Positions 42,035 through 50,695 of a stretch of 64,000 nt of DNA are shown one piece after another; the first letter of the stretch is position 1, and every line of letters begins with the position of its first letter. The notes under the pieces were generated by a model, which made no database searches, was not told the DNA's origin, and worked only from the letters and a program-made list of their open reading frames with translations. Position numbers and translations under genes: made by a program. The stretch is from Chitinophagaceae bacterium UBA1931 (GTDB lineage Bacteria > Bacteroidota > Bacteroidia > Chitinophagales > Chitinophagaceae). The stretch covers positions 310,001 through 374,000 of the forward strand of contig DDFJ01000004.1 in NCBI GenBank assembly GCA_002337125.1, written 5' to 3'.

Positions 42035-43300
42035 ATGAGTAAACTTTTTTCTTCATTCATTCTTATCATCGCATCTGCATTTTCTGCCTGTGCAGGGGAT
42101 CCCGTAAACACTGCACCCGGCGATATTAAACTGCCTGCAGGGTTTAAAGCAATTGTTGTTGCTGATAAATTAGGTAATGCACGTCATATTGTTGTAAACA
42201 GTAACGGCGACGTTTATGTTAAACTTGAACGTTTAAAAGACGGCAAAGGAATTATTCGCTTAAGAGATACAAACGGTGATGGTGTTGCCGATGAAAAATT
42301 TGCATTCGGCAATTTTGGCGGCACAGGTATTGCCATCAAAAATGGCTATCTCTATGCATCATCCGATGACAATGTGTATCGTTATAAATTCAACGATAAA
42401 AATGAAATTGAAAATCCTGACAAACCTGAAATAATTATTACAGGTCTTGTAAACAAACGCCAGCATTCATCCAAATCAATTGCGCTTGACAATAATGGAT
42501 TTATTTATGTAAATATTGGTGCGCCTTCCAACTCCTGCCAGGAAGCAGATCGTACTGCAGGATCAAAAGGTCAAATGCCCTGCCCCATTCTTGAAACAGC
42601 TGGTGGCATCTGGCAGTTCAGGGCAGATAAGCTCAATCAATCGTATGCAGAAGGTGTGCGTTATGCAACAGGCTTAAGAAATGTAGTTGGTCTTGACTGG
42701 AATACTTCCGTTAATGAATTATTTGTAATGCAGCATGGAAGAGATCAGCTGAGCCAGTTATATCCCGACAATTACAGCAATGAGCAAAATGCTGAAGTAC
42801 CTGCTGAAGAATTTTTCATTGTAAAAAAAGGAATGGATTTTGGCTGGCCTTATTGTTATTACGATCCTATTCAGAAAAAGAAATTACTTGCACCTGAATA
42901 TGGTGGTGATGGAAAAACAGAAGGTCTCTGTGGTACAAAAGAAAAGCCATTGTATGCATTTCCTGCACATTGGGCACCTAATGCGTTATTGTTTTATACC
43001 GGCAACCAGTTTGCAGCTAAATATAAAAACGGAGCCTTCATTGCATTTCACGGCAGTTGGAACAGGGCTCCACTAGAACAGGCAGGTTTCAACGTTGTGT
43101 TTCTTCCAATGAAAGATGGAAAGCCTGCTGGAGATTATGAAATCTTTGCAGATAATTTTGTAGGCGGAAAAGAAAACCTTTCACCATCAAAAGCAAAACA
43201 TCGTCCCTGCGGTTTAGCAATGGGAACAGATGGATCAATGTATATTTCAGATGATCAGGGCGGAACAGTTTGGAAAATTATTTACACAGGAGAAAAGTAA
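42035..43300 (+). CDS. Secreted PQQ-type sugar (sorbosone-like) dehydrogenase
   Basis: 421 residues with a signal peptide (MSKLFSSFILIIASAFSACAG) and six-bladed propeller typical of soluble glucose/sorbosone dehydrogenase-like proteins: LPAGFKAIVVADKLGNARHIVV, EGVRYATGLRNVVGLDWN, ELFVMQHGRDQL, FFIVKKGMDFGWPYCYYD, FIAFHGSWNRAPLEQAGFNVVF and GLAMGTDGSMYISDDQGGTVWKI. The catalytic base and PQQ contacts were not checked residue by residue. I chose ATG 42035; the frame opens at 41996 inside hisC. The next gene, a cytochrome c, starts four nucleotides after its stop, a natural electron acceptor. Its place inside the his operon is unexplained. Confidence 0.88.
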   Translation: MSKLFSSFILIIASAFSACAGDPVNTAPGDIKLPAGFKAIVVADKLGNARHIVVNSNGDVYVKLERLKDGKGIIRLRDTNGDGVADEKFAFGNFGGTGIAIKNGYLYASSDDNVYRYKFNDKNEIENPDKPEIIITGLVNKRQHSSKSIALDNNGFIYVNIGAPSNSCQEADRTAGSKGQMPCPILETAGGIWQFRADKLNQSYAEGVRYATGLRNVVGLDWNTSVNELFVMQHGRDQLSQLYPDNYSNEQNAEVPAEEFFIVKKGMDFGWPYCYYDPIQKKKLLAPEYGGDGKTEGLCGTKEKPLYAFPAHWAPNALLFYTGNQFAAKYKNGAFIAFHGSWNRAPLEQAGFNVVFLPMKDGKPAGDYEIFADNFVGGKENLSPSKAKHRPCGLAMGTDGSMYISDDQGGTVWKIIYTGEK

Positions 43301-43304
43301 ACAA

Positions 43305-43727
43305 ATGAAAATTTTTGCAGCTTCAGCACTATTGATTTGCGGAGCATATTTAATCCAGGCTTTTATGCCGGCACAACAGCAGTATGATGTAAAAGCTGCA
43401 ATGGCAAGGGGCAAAAAAGTGTACGATAAAATCTGTATCGTTTGTCACCAGCCTGATGGTAGTGGTGTACCGAGGATGAACCCACCGTTGATCAAAACAA
43501 AAATAACATTAGGACCAAAACAAAAGCTGGTGCAGATACTGGTAAAAGGATTTAATGAAGAAGTGGAAATTAACGGAGAGTATTATTCTAATCCAATGCC
43601 TGCACAGCCGCAACTCACCAACCAGGAAATAGCAGATGTGTTAACGTATGTAAGAAGAAGCTTTGGTAACAAAGCCAGCTATGTTACAGTTGCAGAAGTA
43701 AAAGCAATCAGGGCAAAACTGAAATAA
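43305..43727 (+). CDS. Monohaem cytochrome c
   Basis: 140 residues: an N-terminal signal/anchor helix (MKIFAASALLICGAYLIQAFMPA), one haem site CIVCH (C-I-V-C-H) at about residue 45, the axial Met region NPMPAQPQLTNQEIADVLTYVR. Class I cytochrome c, periplasmic. It most likely accepts electrons from the adjacent sugar dehydrogenase-like protein and passes them to the respiratory chain. I chose ATG 43305; the frame opens 25 codons earlier. Its stop is 25 nt before hisB. Confidence 0.93.
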   Translation: MKIFAASALLICGAYLIQAFMPAQQQYDVKAAMARGKKVYDKICIVCHQPDGSGVPRMNPPLIKTKITLGPKQKLVQILVKGFNEEVEINGEYYSNPMPAQPQLTNQEIADVLTYVRRSFGNKASYVTVAEVKAIRAKLK

Positions 43728-43752
43728 ATCACAACTACCTTAAAACAAATTG

Positions 43753-44895
43753 ATGAAAAGAGTATTGTTTATTGACAGGGACGGAACATTAATTAATGAA
43801 GCTCCTCCAACGTATCAATTAGATTCGTTTGATAAACTCAGTTTTTATCCTGATGTGTTTTGTTACCTGCGCAGAATTGCTGCTGAACTTGATTACGAAT
43901 TGGTGATGCCTACCAACCAGGATGGATTAGGCACAACATCTTTTCCTGAAGAAACGTTCTGGCCTGTTCACAATTTTGTTTTAAAGAGTTTTGAAAACGA
44001 AGGCGTTCATTTCAGTAACGTTTTAATCGACCGCACATTCCCTCATGAAAATGCTCCCACAAGAAAACCGGGCATTGGCATGTTTACACAATACATCAAT
44101 AATCCTGCATATGATTTAGCCAATTCATTTGTAATCGGCGATCGTATCACTGATGTACAACTGGCAAAAAACCTCGGCTGTAAAGCCATCTGGATAAACA
44201 ACGATGCAAATCTTGGTGCTGCTGAAATAAAAGACCAGGTTGCTGAACTGCGTGCATCAACCATTGTTCTTGAAACCATTCACTGGAAAGAAATTTATGA
44301 ATTCCTGAAACTTGGTTTACGCACAGTTGTGCATGAACGCAATACCAATGAAACAAAAATTCATGTTGAACTGAATTTAGACGGAAGCGGAAAAGCCAAC
44401 ATCAGCACTGGGCTTGGATTTTTTGATCACATGCTCGACCAGATTGCACGCCATGGAAAAATGGATTTGAACATTACAACAAAAGGCGATCTGCACATTG
44501 ATGAGCATCATACCATTGAAGATACCGGCATTGCATTGGGCGAAGCATTTGCAAAAGCGCTTGCTGATAAACGTGGTATGGAACGTTACGGTTTCGCATT
44601 ACCGATGGATGAAGCTGAAGCAAAAGTGCTGATTGATTTTGGTGGCCGTAACTGGATTGTATGGAATGCAACTTTTACCCGTGAAAAGATTGGCGAGATG
44701 CCAACAGAAATGTTCTTCCATTTCTTCAAATCATTCAGCGACGCATCGAAGTGCAATCTCAATATTGAATGCCATGGCGACAATGAACATCATAAAATTG
44801 AAGCCATTTTTAAAGCATTTGCCAAGGCAATACGCATGGCTGTGAAGAGAGATCCGCTCAGTAATTATCTCCCTTCAACCAAAGGTTTGCTCTGA
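43753..44895 (+). CDS. hisB: Bifunctional histidinol-phosphatase / imidazoleglycerol-phosphate dehydratase HisB
   Basis: Two-domain enzyme of histidine synthesis. The N-terminal HAD phosphatase (about 1-165) has VLFIDRDGTLINEAPPT and PTNQDGLGT and ends with IGDRITDVQLAKNLG. The C-terminal dehydratase has STGLGFFDHMLDQIARHG, DEHHTIEDTGIALGEA and CHGDNEHHKIEAIFKAF, with the paired His metal sites. ATG 43753 is preferred to the adjacent TTG. 380 residues. It is the last his gene; hisH, hisA, hisF and hisI do not follow, so the rest of the pathway lies elsewhere. Confidence 0.97.
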   Translation: MKRVLFIDRDGTLINEAPPTYQLDSFDKLSFYPDVFCYLRRIAAELDYELVMPTNQDGLGTTSFPEETFWPVHNFVLKSFENEGVHFSNVLIDRTFPHENAPTRKPGIGMFTQYINNPAYDLANSFVIGDRITDVQLAKNLGCKAIWINNDANLGAAEIKDQVAELRASTIVLETIHWKEIYEFLKLGLRTVVHERNTNETKIHVELNLDGSGKANISTGLGFFDHMLDQIARHGKMDLNITTKGDLHIDEHHTIEDTGIALGEAFAKALADKRGMERYGFALPMDEAEAKVLIDFGGRNWIVWNATFTREKIGEMPTEMFFHFFKSFSDASKCNLNIECHGDNEHHKIEAIFKAFAKAIRMAVKRDPLSNYLPSTKGLL

Positions 44896-44994
44896 TACTG
44901 CTCACCCCTTCCCATGATAAGAGATTGCCACTGCTCTGATTATCATCATTACGTTTGCTGTAATGTATAATTAGCTTTAGTGAAAACTTTTACT

Positions 44995-45816
44995 ATGGAA
45001 GCCATTCTTGTTCCGGTTGACTTCTCAGCAACCTCCATGAATGCGGCTGCATATGCTTTAAGCTATGCTAAGCAAACCGGCGAAAAAATCATCTTGCTTC
45101 ACGCATATGAAGCTCCTGCAATGTACCCTGTTTATCAAGGTGCGGAAATCAGCCCTGAAGGTCTGCGTGAAATCAATAAAAAAGAACTCAAGCTGCTGGC
45201 AGCACAGCTGGCAGAAAAAGAACCATTAGTAAAAGTGGAATACATTCTGCTGGAAGGTCATCTCGAAGAATCGATAAACAAGGTTCTTGAGTCGATTCCA
45301 ATTTCAATTGTGATCATGGGATTAACCGGCAAAGGAAAACTGGAAGAAAAGTTAATTGGAAGCAATACACTGCTTGTTGCAAAACATATTACAGTCCCCG
45401 TTCTGATTATTCCTGAAAATGCAGTTTACACACAAGTGAATGATATTGGACTGACAACTGATTTCAGGGAAGTTGTTGAAACAATCCCGGAGAAAAAAGT
45501 AAAAAGAATTGTTGATCAAACAGGAGCCAAACTGCATGTATTGAATGTTGATTTCAATAATCTTCACTGGACAAATGACACTCCGTTCCAGAGCGGATTG
45601 ATTGAAACCATGTTTCAGCAGTATCACCCGCATTATCATTTTATTGAAAACCCCGATATAATTCAGGGACTGAATGAATATGCAGAGAAGTTCGGGATTG
45701 AATTATTAATTGTCATTCCGCACAAACACAATCTGCTGGAAAAAATATTTACAGGAAGCCATACAAAAGAATTACTCTTTCACAGCGAAGTGCCTGTAAT
45801 GGTTATACACGATTAA
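44995..45816 (+). CDS. Universal stress protein, tandem-domain
   Basis: 273 residues: two UspA domains, the first complete (EAILVPVDFSATSMNAAAYALSYAKQTGEKIILLHAYE ... VIMGLTGKGKLEEKLIGSNTLLVAKHITVPVLIIPEN) with the ATP-loop pattern G-x2-G-x9-G(S/T), the second shorter (DIGLTTDFRE ... LLIVIPHKHNLLEKIFTGSHTKELLFHSEVPVMVIHD). Cytoplasmic. I prefer ATG 44995; a GTG at 44980 would add five residues. Function: stress-response nucleotide-binding protein. Not linked to its neighbours. Confidence 0.93.
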   Translation: MEAILVPVDFSATSMNAAAYALSYAKQTGEKIILLHAYEAPAMYPVYQGAEISPEGLREINKKELKLLAAQLAEKEPLVKVEYILLEGHLEESINKVLESIPISIVIMGLTGKGKLEEKLIGSNTLLVAKHITVPVLIIPENAVYTQVNDIGLTTDFREVVETIPEKKVKRIVDQTGAKLHVLNVDFNNLHWTNDTPFQSGLIETMFQQYHPHYHFIENPDIIQGLNEYAEKFGIELLIVIPHKHNLLEKIFTGSHTKELLFHSEVPVMVIHD

Positions 45817-45833
45817 AATTGTACAGTTGATTT

Positions 45834-46598
45834 TCAGATTCGTTTTATAGAACGCAGTTTATGCGATCGTAATCCTGTTTCCTTACTTAAAATACCGGCA
45901 TTATCAATACTATCAATGCGCACTTTTCCGGCAGCATGAATAATTTCATGATCGTTCAGCAAAATCCCGGTATGTGTAATTGCACCGTCAGCTTCGCCAA
46001 AAAATGCAAGATCACCACAACGTACCTCCTGTAAAAAACCAATATCCTCTCCCATCATTGCCTGGTTCGATGCATCTCTTGGTAATTTCTTTCCAAAAAA
46101 CCGCATCACTAATTGCACAAAGCCGCTGCAATCAATTCCAAATACACTTCTGCCACCCCACAAATAAGCTGTATTTAAAAAAGTAAACGCCACCTGCCGG
46201 ATACTTTCTTCATCAAAAACATAAGCGCCTTCCATCACCAGTTTGCTGCTGCTCCTGATTCGGTTATTACCCCAGGTTGATTCTCCATTTAATAAACCCG
46301 GAACTGCACTGCCAAACGGAACATGCATGGGTACTTCATTCACCATCATCACACCACTCCATGTATTCACCAACGGCACTTGTGGCTGCATGGCAATTTC
46401 TTCCTCTACTTCGGCCAGTTGATTGCGCATACAAAAGCCGGTGTATCCATCATACACACACATCACTTCCACCCAATCTTCATGCGATGAAATCAATTCA
46501 ACAGCCTCGCCAAACAATAACTGCGAAGTAATTTCCGCCTCATGCCTGCGATCTCTTCTTATTGGTGCTACCGGAACTATACAAACAGCATTATTCAT
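45834..46598 (-). CDS. NlpC/P60 (C40) cell-wall peptidase with SH3-like domains
   Basis: 254 residues: N-terminal bacterial SH3 domains (AICIVPVAPIRRD-type start; LLFGEAVELISSHEDWVEVMCVYDGYTGF) and a C-terminal NlpC/P60 domain with Cys in FGIDCSGFVQLVMRFFGKKLPRDA (catalytic DCSGF), His in THTGILL and a second His in HAAGKV. Such enzymes cut D-Glu to diamino-acid bonds in peptidoglycan peptides. No signal peptide, so it may act on recycled cytoplasmic muropeptides, as YkfC does, or be exported otherwise. ATG start. Confidence 0.92.
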   Translation of the reverse strand: MNNAVCIVPVAPIRRDRRHEAEITSQLLFGEAVELISSHEDWVEVMCVYDGYTGFCMRNQLAEVEEEIAMQPQVPLVNTWSGVMMVNEVPMHVPFGSAVPGLLNGESTWGNNRIRSSSKLVMEGAYVFDEESIRQVAFTFLNTAYLWGGRSVFGIDCSGFVQLVMRFFGKKLPRDASNQAMMGEDIGFLQEVRCGDLAFFGEADGAITHTGILLNDHEIIHAAGKVRIDSIDNAGILSKETGLRSHKLRSIKRI

Positions 46599-46688
46599 TC
46601 ATAATTCTTTGCAATGAATATATGGAATTTTGTTTTGTTATGCATCTCTAATATAAAAATAACTACCTTGTTCAGGTAAACACTATTC

Positions 46689-47258
46689 GTGCAGTCCTCA
46701 CAGTCAACCATACCCGACAGCGAATTACTTAACCATTACTATAACGATGGCAACAGCAAATGGCTTGGCCTTTTGCTTCAGCGTTACACCCTGCTTTTGT
46801 ATGGTGTATGCATGAAATATCTTAAAAATGAGGACGAAGCGAAAGATGCAGTGCAGCAGGTTTTTGAAAAAGCCATTAAGGAACTGGATAAATATAAAGT
46901 TGAATACTTCAAGAGCTGGATTTATATGATTGCCAAAAACCATTGCCTCATGAAACTGAGGGATAAGGGCAAGATTCCAAAAGAAATAACAGAACGGATG
47001 ATGGCAACACCAGCTGAGGAAAGCGACCGCACCGAATTACTGCAGAAAGACGAATTACTGGAAAAGCTGAACGGTTCATTACAGGAACTGGCACCCGAAC
47101 AGCGGATTTGCATTGAACAGTTTTACCTGCAGAAAAAAAGTTATCTTGACATTGCAGAAGCAACCGGCTTTACCATGATGCAGGTGAAAAGTTATATACA
47201 GAACGGAAAGCGTAACTTAAAAATGCTTTTGCTCAAACAAATGAAACATGAGCGATAA
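46689..47258 (+). CDS. ECF-type RNA polymerase sigma factor
   Basis: 189 residues. Region 2: LLYGVCMKYLKNEDEAKDAVQQVFEKAI ... YFKSWIYMIAKNHCLM; region 4: LNGSLQELAPEQRICIEQFYLQKKSYLDIAEATGFTMMQVKSYIQNGKRNLKMLL, an HTH of sigma-70 type. GTG start (46689); no better ATG precedes the conserved region. It overlaps the next gene by 11 nt, which points to translational coupling with a candidate anti-sigma. No SusC/SusD genes are adjacent, unlike the second ECF factor at 59278. Confidence 0.93.
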   Translation: MQSSQSTIPDSELLNHYYNDGNSKWLGLLLQRYTLLLYGVCMKYLKNEDEAKDAVQQVFEKAIKELDKYKVEYFKSWIYMIAKNHCLMKLRDKGKIPKEITERMMATPAEESDRTELLQKDELLEKLNGSLQELAPEQRICIEQFYLQKKSYLDIAEATGFTMMQVKSYIQNGKRNLKMLLLKQMKHER

Positions 47259-47604
47259 TTTGCTCGACATATTGAAAGATGATGATGATATCAGCGAACA
47301 GGAATTACTCAAATACCTGGAAGGAAAACTTTCGCCGGAAGAACGTCATGAACTGGAGAAACGAATGGCTTCTTCAGAAATGATGAGTGATGCCGAAGAA
47401 GGACTGAGCCAGTTAAAAAACAAAGAGGAAGTTCCTATTGTTGTGGCTGATATTAACCGCAGGCTTGCAAAGCAACTGCACCAGCGCCGTCATAAAAAGC
47501 TGAGAGAAATCCCCAGCCAAACCCTGACGATAATGGCTACGTTTATTATCCTCCTCCTGGTTATATTGGCTTATTTTGTGATACACAGGATGAAAACAGG
47601 TTAA
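47248..47604 (+). CDS. Single-pass membrane protein, candidate anti-sigma factor
   Basis: 118 residues: an acidic helical N-terminus (MSDNLLDILKDDDDISEQELLKYLEGKLSPEERHELEKRM, whose 'EQELLKYLEGKLSPEERHELE' segment resembles the short anti-sigma domain seen in Bacteroidota) and one C-terminal membrane helix (TIMATFIILLLVILAYFVI) with a short basic tail. No FecR domain and no zinc-binding HxxxCxxC are present. The 11-nt overlap with the sigma factor gene and the topology suggest a membrane anti-sigma; this is inference. ATG start. Confidence 0.7.
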   Translation: MSDNLLDILKDDDDISEQELLKYLEGKLSPEERHELEKRMASSEMMSDAEEGLSQLKNKEEVPIVVADINRRLAKQLHQRRHKKLREIPSQTLTIMATFIILLLVILAYFVIHRMKTG

Positions 47605-47649
47605 CTTTACTGTGACATTCGGATTTGATGACATCTAAATTTCATCAAA

Positions 47650-48033
47650 ATGAAATCTGTTGAAAAAGTCCTTTACTGGACGCCCCGCCTCGTTTGCATT
47701 GCAGCCATTTTATTTGTAAGCATCTTTGCCATGGATGCATTTTCTCCCGGTACAGCTTTGTACAAACAGATACTGGCATTTTTAATTCATCTTATTCCAT
47801 CTTTTTTGTTAACAGCCATTTTAGTATTTGCATGGAAAAAAGAATTTGCCGGTGGTATCCTGTTTATTATTATCGGCATTGTATTCAGTATAATGGTGTA
47901 TAACCTTAACTACGACAGAACACATTCTGTATGGATTAGTTTGGGAATTATTGCATCAATCACTATTCCTTTTATTCTTGTTGGTGTTTTGTTTCTTGCA
48001 CACAACAACATGATGAAGAGAACACATATTTAA
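47650..48033 (+). CDS. Hypothetical four-helix membrane protein
   Basis: 127 residues with helices at about 14-32, 42-60, 70-87 and 100-120, an all-membrane protein of a type seen uncharacterised in Bacteroidota. ATG start, 45 nt after the candidate anti-sigma gene on the same strand. Not recognised by name; it may be a target or partner of the sigma system. Confidence 0.65.
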   Translation: MKSVEKVLYWTPRLVCIAAILFVSIFAMDAFSPGTALYKQILAFLIHLIPSFLLTAILVFAWKKEFAGGILFIIIGIVFSIMVYNLNYDRTHSVWISLGIIASITIPFILVGVLFLAHNNMMKRTHI

Positions 48034-48073
48034 AAGAAAAAGCCACGATGAAAACATCGTGGCTTTTTCTTTT
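48032..48073. terminator. Bidirectional intrinsic terminator
   Basis: AAAAGAAAAAGCCACGATG-AAAA-CATCGTGGCTTTTTCTTTT, a 19-bp perfect stem that ends the gene at 48033 and the convergent citrate synthase gene. Confidence 0.95.
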
Positions 48074-48086
48074 ATCATTCAGGAGC

Positions 48087-49412
48087 TTACTCGCCCCAGA
48101 TATTATCTTTTCCATCTAACCAAGCTTTCACCAGTTCAGTAGTTACTGACTTCGGACGTTCAATTGGTAAACCAAGGGCTCTGTCCCAGATCAAGCTGGC
48201 CATTACACCTAATGCACGGCTTACAGCAAAGAGTACAGTATAGAATTCGTATTCAACCATTCCGTAATGCACCAGCAATGCACCGCTGTGCGCATCTACG
48301 TTAGGCCAGGGGTTTTTGATTTTGCCCATTGACTGGAGAATTGGCGGAACAACTTCATAAATATTCCAAACTGTATTGATGAGTTTATCGTCTGGTGTAT
48401 ATCGTTTACCAAATTCCATTTGTGCAGTAAAGCGGGGATCTGTTTTACGCAGTACAGCGTGGCCGTAGCCCGGCACTACCTTTCCTTCGCTTAATGTCTT
48501 TTTCACATATTCTGCAATTTCTTCCTTGGTTGGAGAATCTGTATTAAGCGATTCCTGCATTTCAAAAATCCACCTGATTACTTCCTGGTTTGCCAAACCG
48601 TGTAAAGGACCGGCAAGGCCGTTCATACCAGCTGCGTAAGCAAGATATGGATCACTTAATGCAGAACCTACCAGGTGTGTTGTATGTGCTGAAACGTTAC
48701 CACCTTCATGATCGGCATGAATGGTCATGTACAAACGCATCAGTTCCATAAATTCTTTGTCTTCATAACCAAGCATGTGGGCAAGGTTACCAGCCCAGTC
48801 GAGCATACCATTGGGATGAATATGATCGCCATTTTTATATTTACGGCGATAGATATATGCTGCAATACGTGGTAAACGTGCAATCAAAATCATTGCATCG
48901 TCAAACGTAGGTTCCCAGTAATCTTTTTTGCTGATGCCTTCTGCATATTGCTTTGCAAAATAGCTTTCGGTTTGTAATGCCATAACACCTACCACAAACA
49001 TCGTCATCGGGTGTGTATTGATGGGCAATGCATCAATAGCCGCAAACACATGATTCGGCACATGGCTTCTTCTTTGCCATACATCCGTTACGTGTTCGGC
49101 CATTTCATCATCGGGAAACTCACCAACAAGCATTAAATAAAACAAACCTTCGGGTAAAGGTTGATTGCCTTTATGGTCTTTGGGTAATTTTTCAATTAAT
49201 TCGGGAATAGAATAACCACGAAAACGAATACCTTCCTGCGCATCAAGTAAAGAAGTTTCTGTAACAAGTCCCGTCATTCCACGCATACCTTGGTAAACCT
49301 GAGAGAGAGTAACTTCGCCGATTACTTTATTTCCATGTTCTTTGATTATATCCTTGATTTCCGCATTTGCAGCATTCACTTTTGCCATAAAGCGGTTCTT
49401 CATTATTCCCAT
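48087..49412 (-). CDS. gltA: Citrate synthase (eukaryote-like type)
   Basis: Condenses acetyl-CoA and oxaloacetate in the TCA cycle. The 441 residues carry RGMTGLVTETSLLDAQEGIRFRGYSIPEL, ALPINTHPMTMFVVGVMAL, active-site HADHEGGNVSAHTTHLVGSALSDPYLAYAAGMNGLAGPLHGLANQEV (His in HADHE and in PLHGLAN) and GYGHAVLRKTDPRF. The GLAGPLHGLANQEV spacing and length resemble mitochondrial-type dimeric synthases more than the E. coli hexameric form, as in other Bacteroidota I know. TAACTTTG (minus strand, 49444-49451) is a good -7 element. Monocistronic. Confidence 0.96.
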   Translation of the reverse strand: MGIMKNRFMAKVNAANAEIKDIIKEHGNKVIGEVTLSQVYQGMRGMTGLVTETSLLDAQEGIRFRGYSIPELIEKLPKDHKGNQPLPEGLFYLMLVGEFPDDEMAEHVTDVWQRRSHVPNHVFAAIDALPINTHPMTMFVVGVMALQTESYFAKQYAEGISKKDYWEPTFDDAMILIARLPRIAAYIYRRKYKNGDHIHPNGMLDWAGNLAHMLGYEDKEFMELMRLYMTIHADHEGGNVSAHTTHLVGSALSDPYLAYAAGMNGLAGPLHGLANQEVIRWIFEMQESLNTDSPTKEEIAEYVKKTLSEGKVVPGYGHAVLRKTDPRFTAQMEFGKRYTPDDKLINTVWNIYEVVPPILQSMGKIKNPWPNVDAHSGALLVHYGMVEYEFYTVLFAVSRALGVMASLIWDRALGLPIERPKSVTTELVKAWLDGKDNIWGE

Positions 49413-49506
49413 AGTTGTTATACAATTTTTTGTGGTAGATGGCCAAAGTTACTTAAACAAGTGCTTCGCTGATGAACTTGGGAATGAAAAGTTGCTAAAA
49501 ATCTTA

Positions 49507-50598
49507 TTATTTAGGAGCTTTTTTGTATAGCCAGAAGGCAATTGCTGCAAAACAAACATTCGGTATCCATGCAGCAATCAGCGGGTGCAGGTTACCCTTG
49601 GTTGAAAAAACCATTGCAAATTTATCGCAGATAATATAGCTAACGCCAATGATAAAAGCCAGTGCAAGATGCAGCCCGCTTCCTCCCCTTATTTTCCTGC
49701 AGGCAAGAATACCGGCAATCATCGTCATGATGATTACTGTTACTGCACTTGAATCTCTTCTGTAACGTTCAAACTTAACCGCACTGATGGTTTCAGAACC
49801 CCTGATTTCTTCCTGGCGGATAAAACGGTTAAGCTGTGGTGTTTTTAATTTATCTTTTTTAAACTCGTCTTCCGATAAATCAGATGGACGGTAACCAAGT
49901 TTGAGGTAATAACCCGACAGCGTTTTCACTTCTTCTTTCATCCCGTCGATTTTACGCTCAACTGCAGTTTCAAGTCGCCATTGCTTTTTGGCGGTATCCC
50001 ACTGAATCATTTCTGCACGCAGGTTATAAACCACCTGGTTATTTTTTACTCTTTCCAGGTAAAATCCATTCCCGGTTTTAGTGGTTGTATCATAATTACG
50101 CATACCTGCATACGTAAATGTATCTACCCTGAAATGCAGGTTGCTGAGGTATTGCCGCTGTTGCTTCTGGATATTTCCCATATCCACATAATGATTCTCA
50201 AAATCAGTACGGATGACGTTGGCTGCAGGAATAACAAAATGATTCGACAAGCCTAACATCAGTGCAAGAAACACCCCTCCAATCCAGTATGGCACAAGAA
50301 AGCGACGGAGGCTCATACCTGTACTTAACATGGCAACAATTTCACTACGGCCTGCCAGTTTTGAAGTAAAAAACACAACAGATATTAATACAAAAACAGG
50401 GAATAACAAGCCTGTGATATATGGGACGAAACCTGAATAATACTTTGTTATAACATCGCTTAGACCAAGCCCGCTTCTTACAAAATCTTCACTTTTTTCA
50501 CTGGCATCAATTGCCACCGTAATAACGGTGAATATCAACAGCAGGAAAAAGAAGGTTTTCAAGAAAGCCGATAATATGTAGCGGTCGAGAATTTTCAT
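49507..50598 (-). CDS. LptF/LptG-family lipopolysaccharide export permease
   Basis: 363 residues: six membrane helices, three before and three after a periplasmic jelly-roll domain (about 120-280). N-terminal ILDRYILSAFLKTFFFLLLIF and the segment EIVAMLSTGMSLRRFLVPYWIGG belong to the YjgP/YjgQ family. It forms the inner-membrane part of the LPS transporter with LptB. I think LptG is more likely than LptF from the N-terminus, but this is not secure. ATG start. It stands alone. Confidence 0.88.
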   Translation of the reverse strand: MKILDRYILSAFLKTFFFLLLIFTVITVAIDASEKSEDFVRSGLGLSDVITKYYSGFVPYITGLLFPVFVLISVVFFTSKLAGRSEIVAMLSTGMSLRRFLVPYWIGGVFLALMLGLSNHFVIPAANVIRTDFENHYVDMGNIQKQQRQYLSNLHFRVDTFTYAGMRNYDTTTKTGNGFYLERVKNNQVVYNLRAEMIQWDTAKKQWRLETAVERKIDGMKEEVKTLSGYYLKLGYRPSDLSEDEFKKDKLKTPQLNRFIRQEEIRGSETISAVKFERYRRDSSAVTVIIMTMIAGILACRKIRGGSGLHLALAFIIGVSYIICDKFAMVFSTKGNLHPLIAAWIPNVCFAAIAFWLYKKAPK

Positions 50599-50695
50599 CA
50601 GAGCTGCAAAGTAAAGCAGAATTTACTAATGCTGCCATTTACTTTCACAACATTAAGAAGCCTTTATACCTGAATAGAAAATGATTGGGTTCGCC

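Noticed and set aside
44954..44979. TTTG and TAGCTTTA before the universal stress gene as a promoter
   Set aside because: Spacer of 14 nt and a weak -7 match; not supported.
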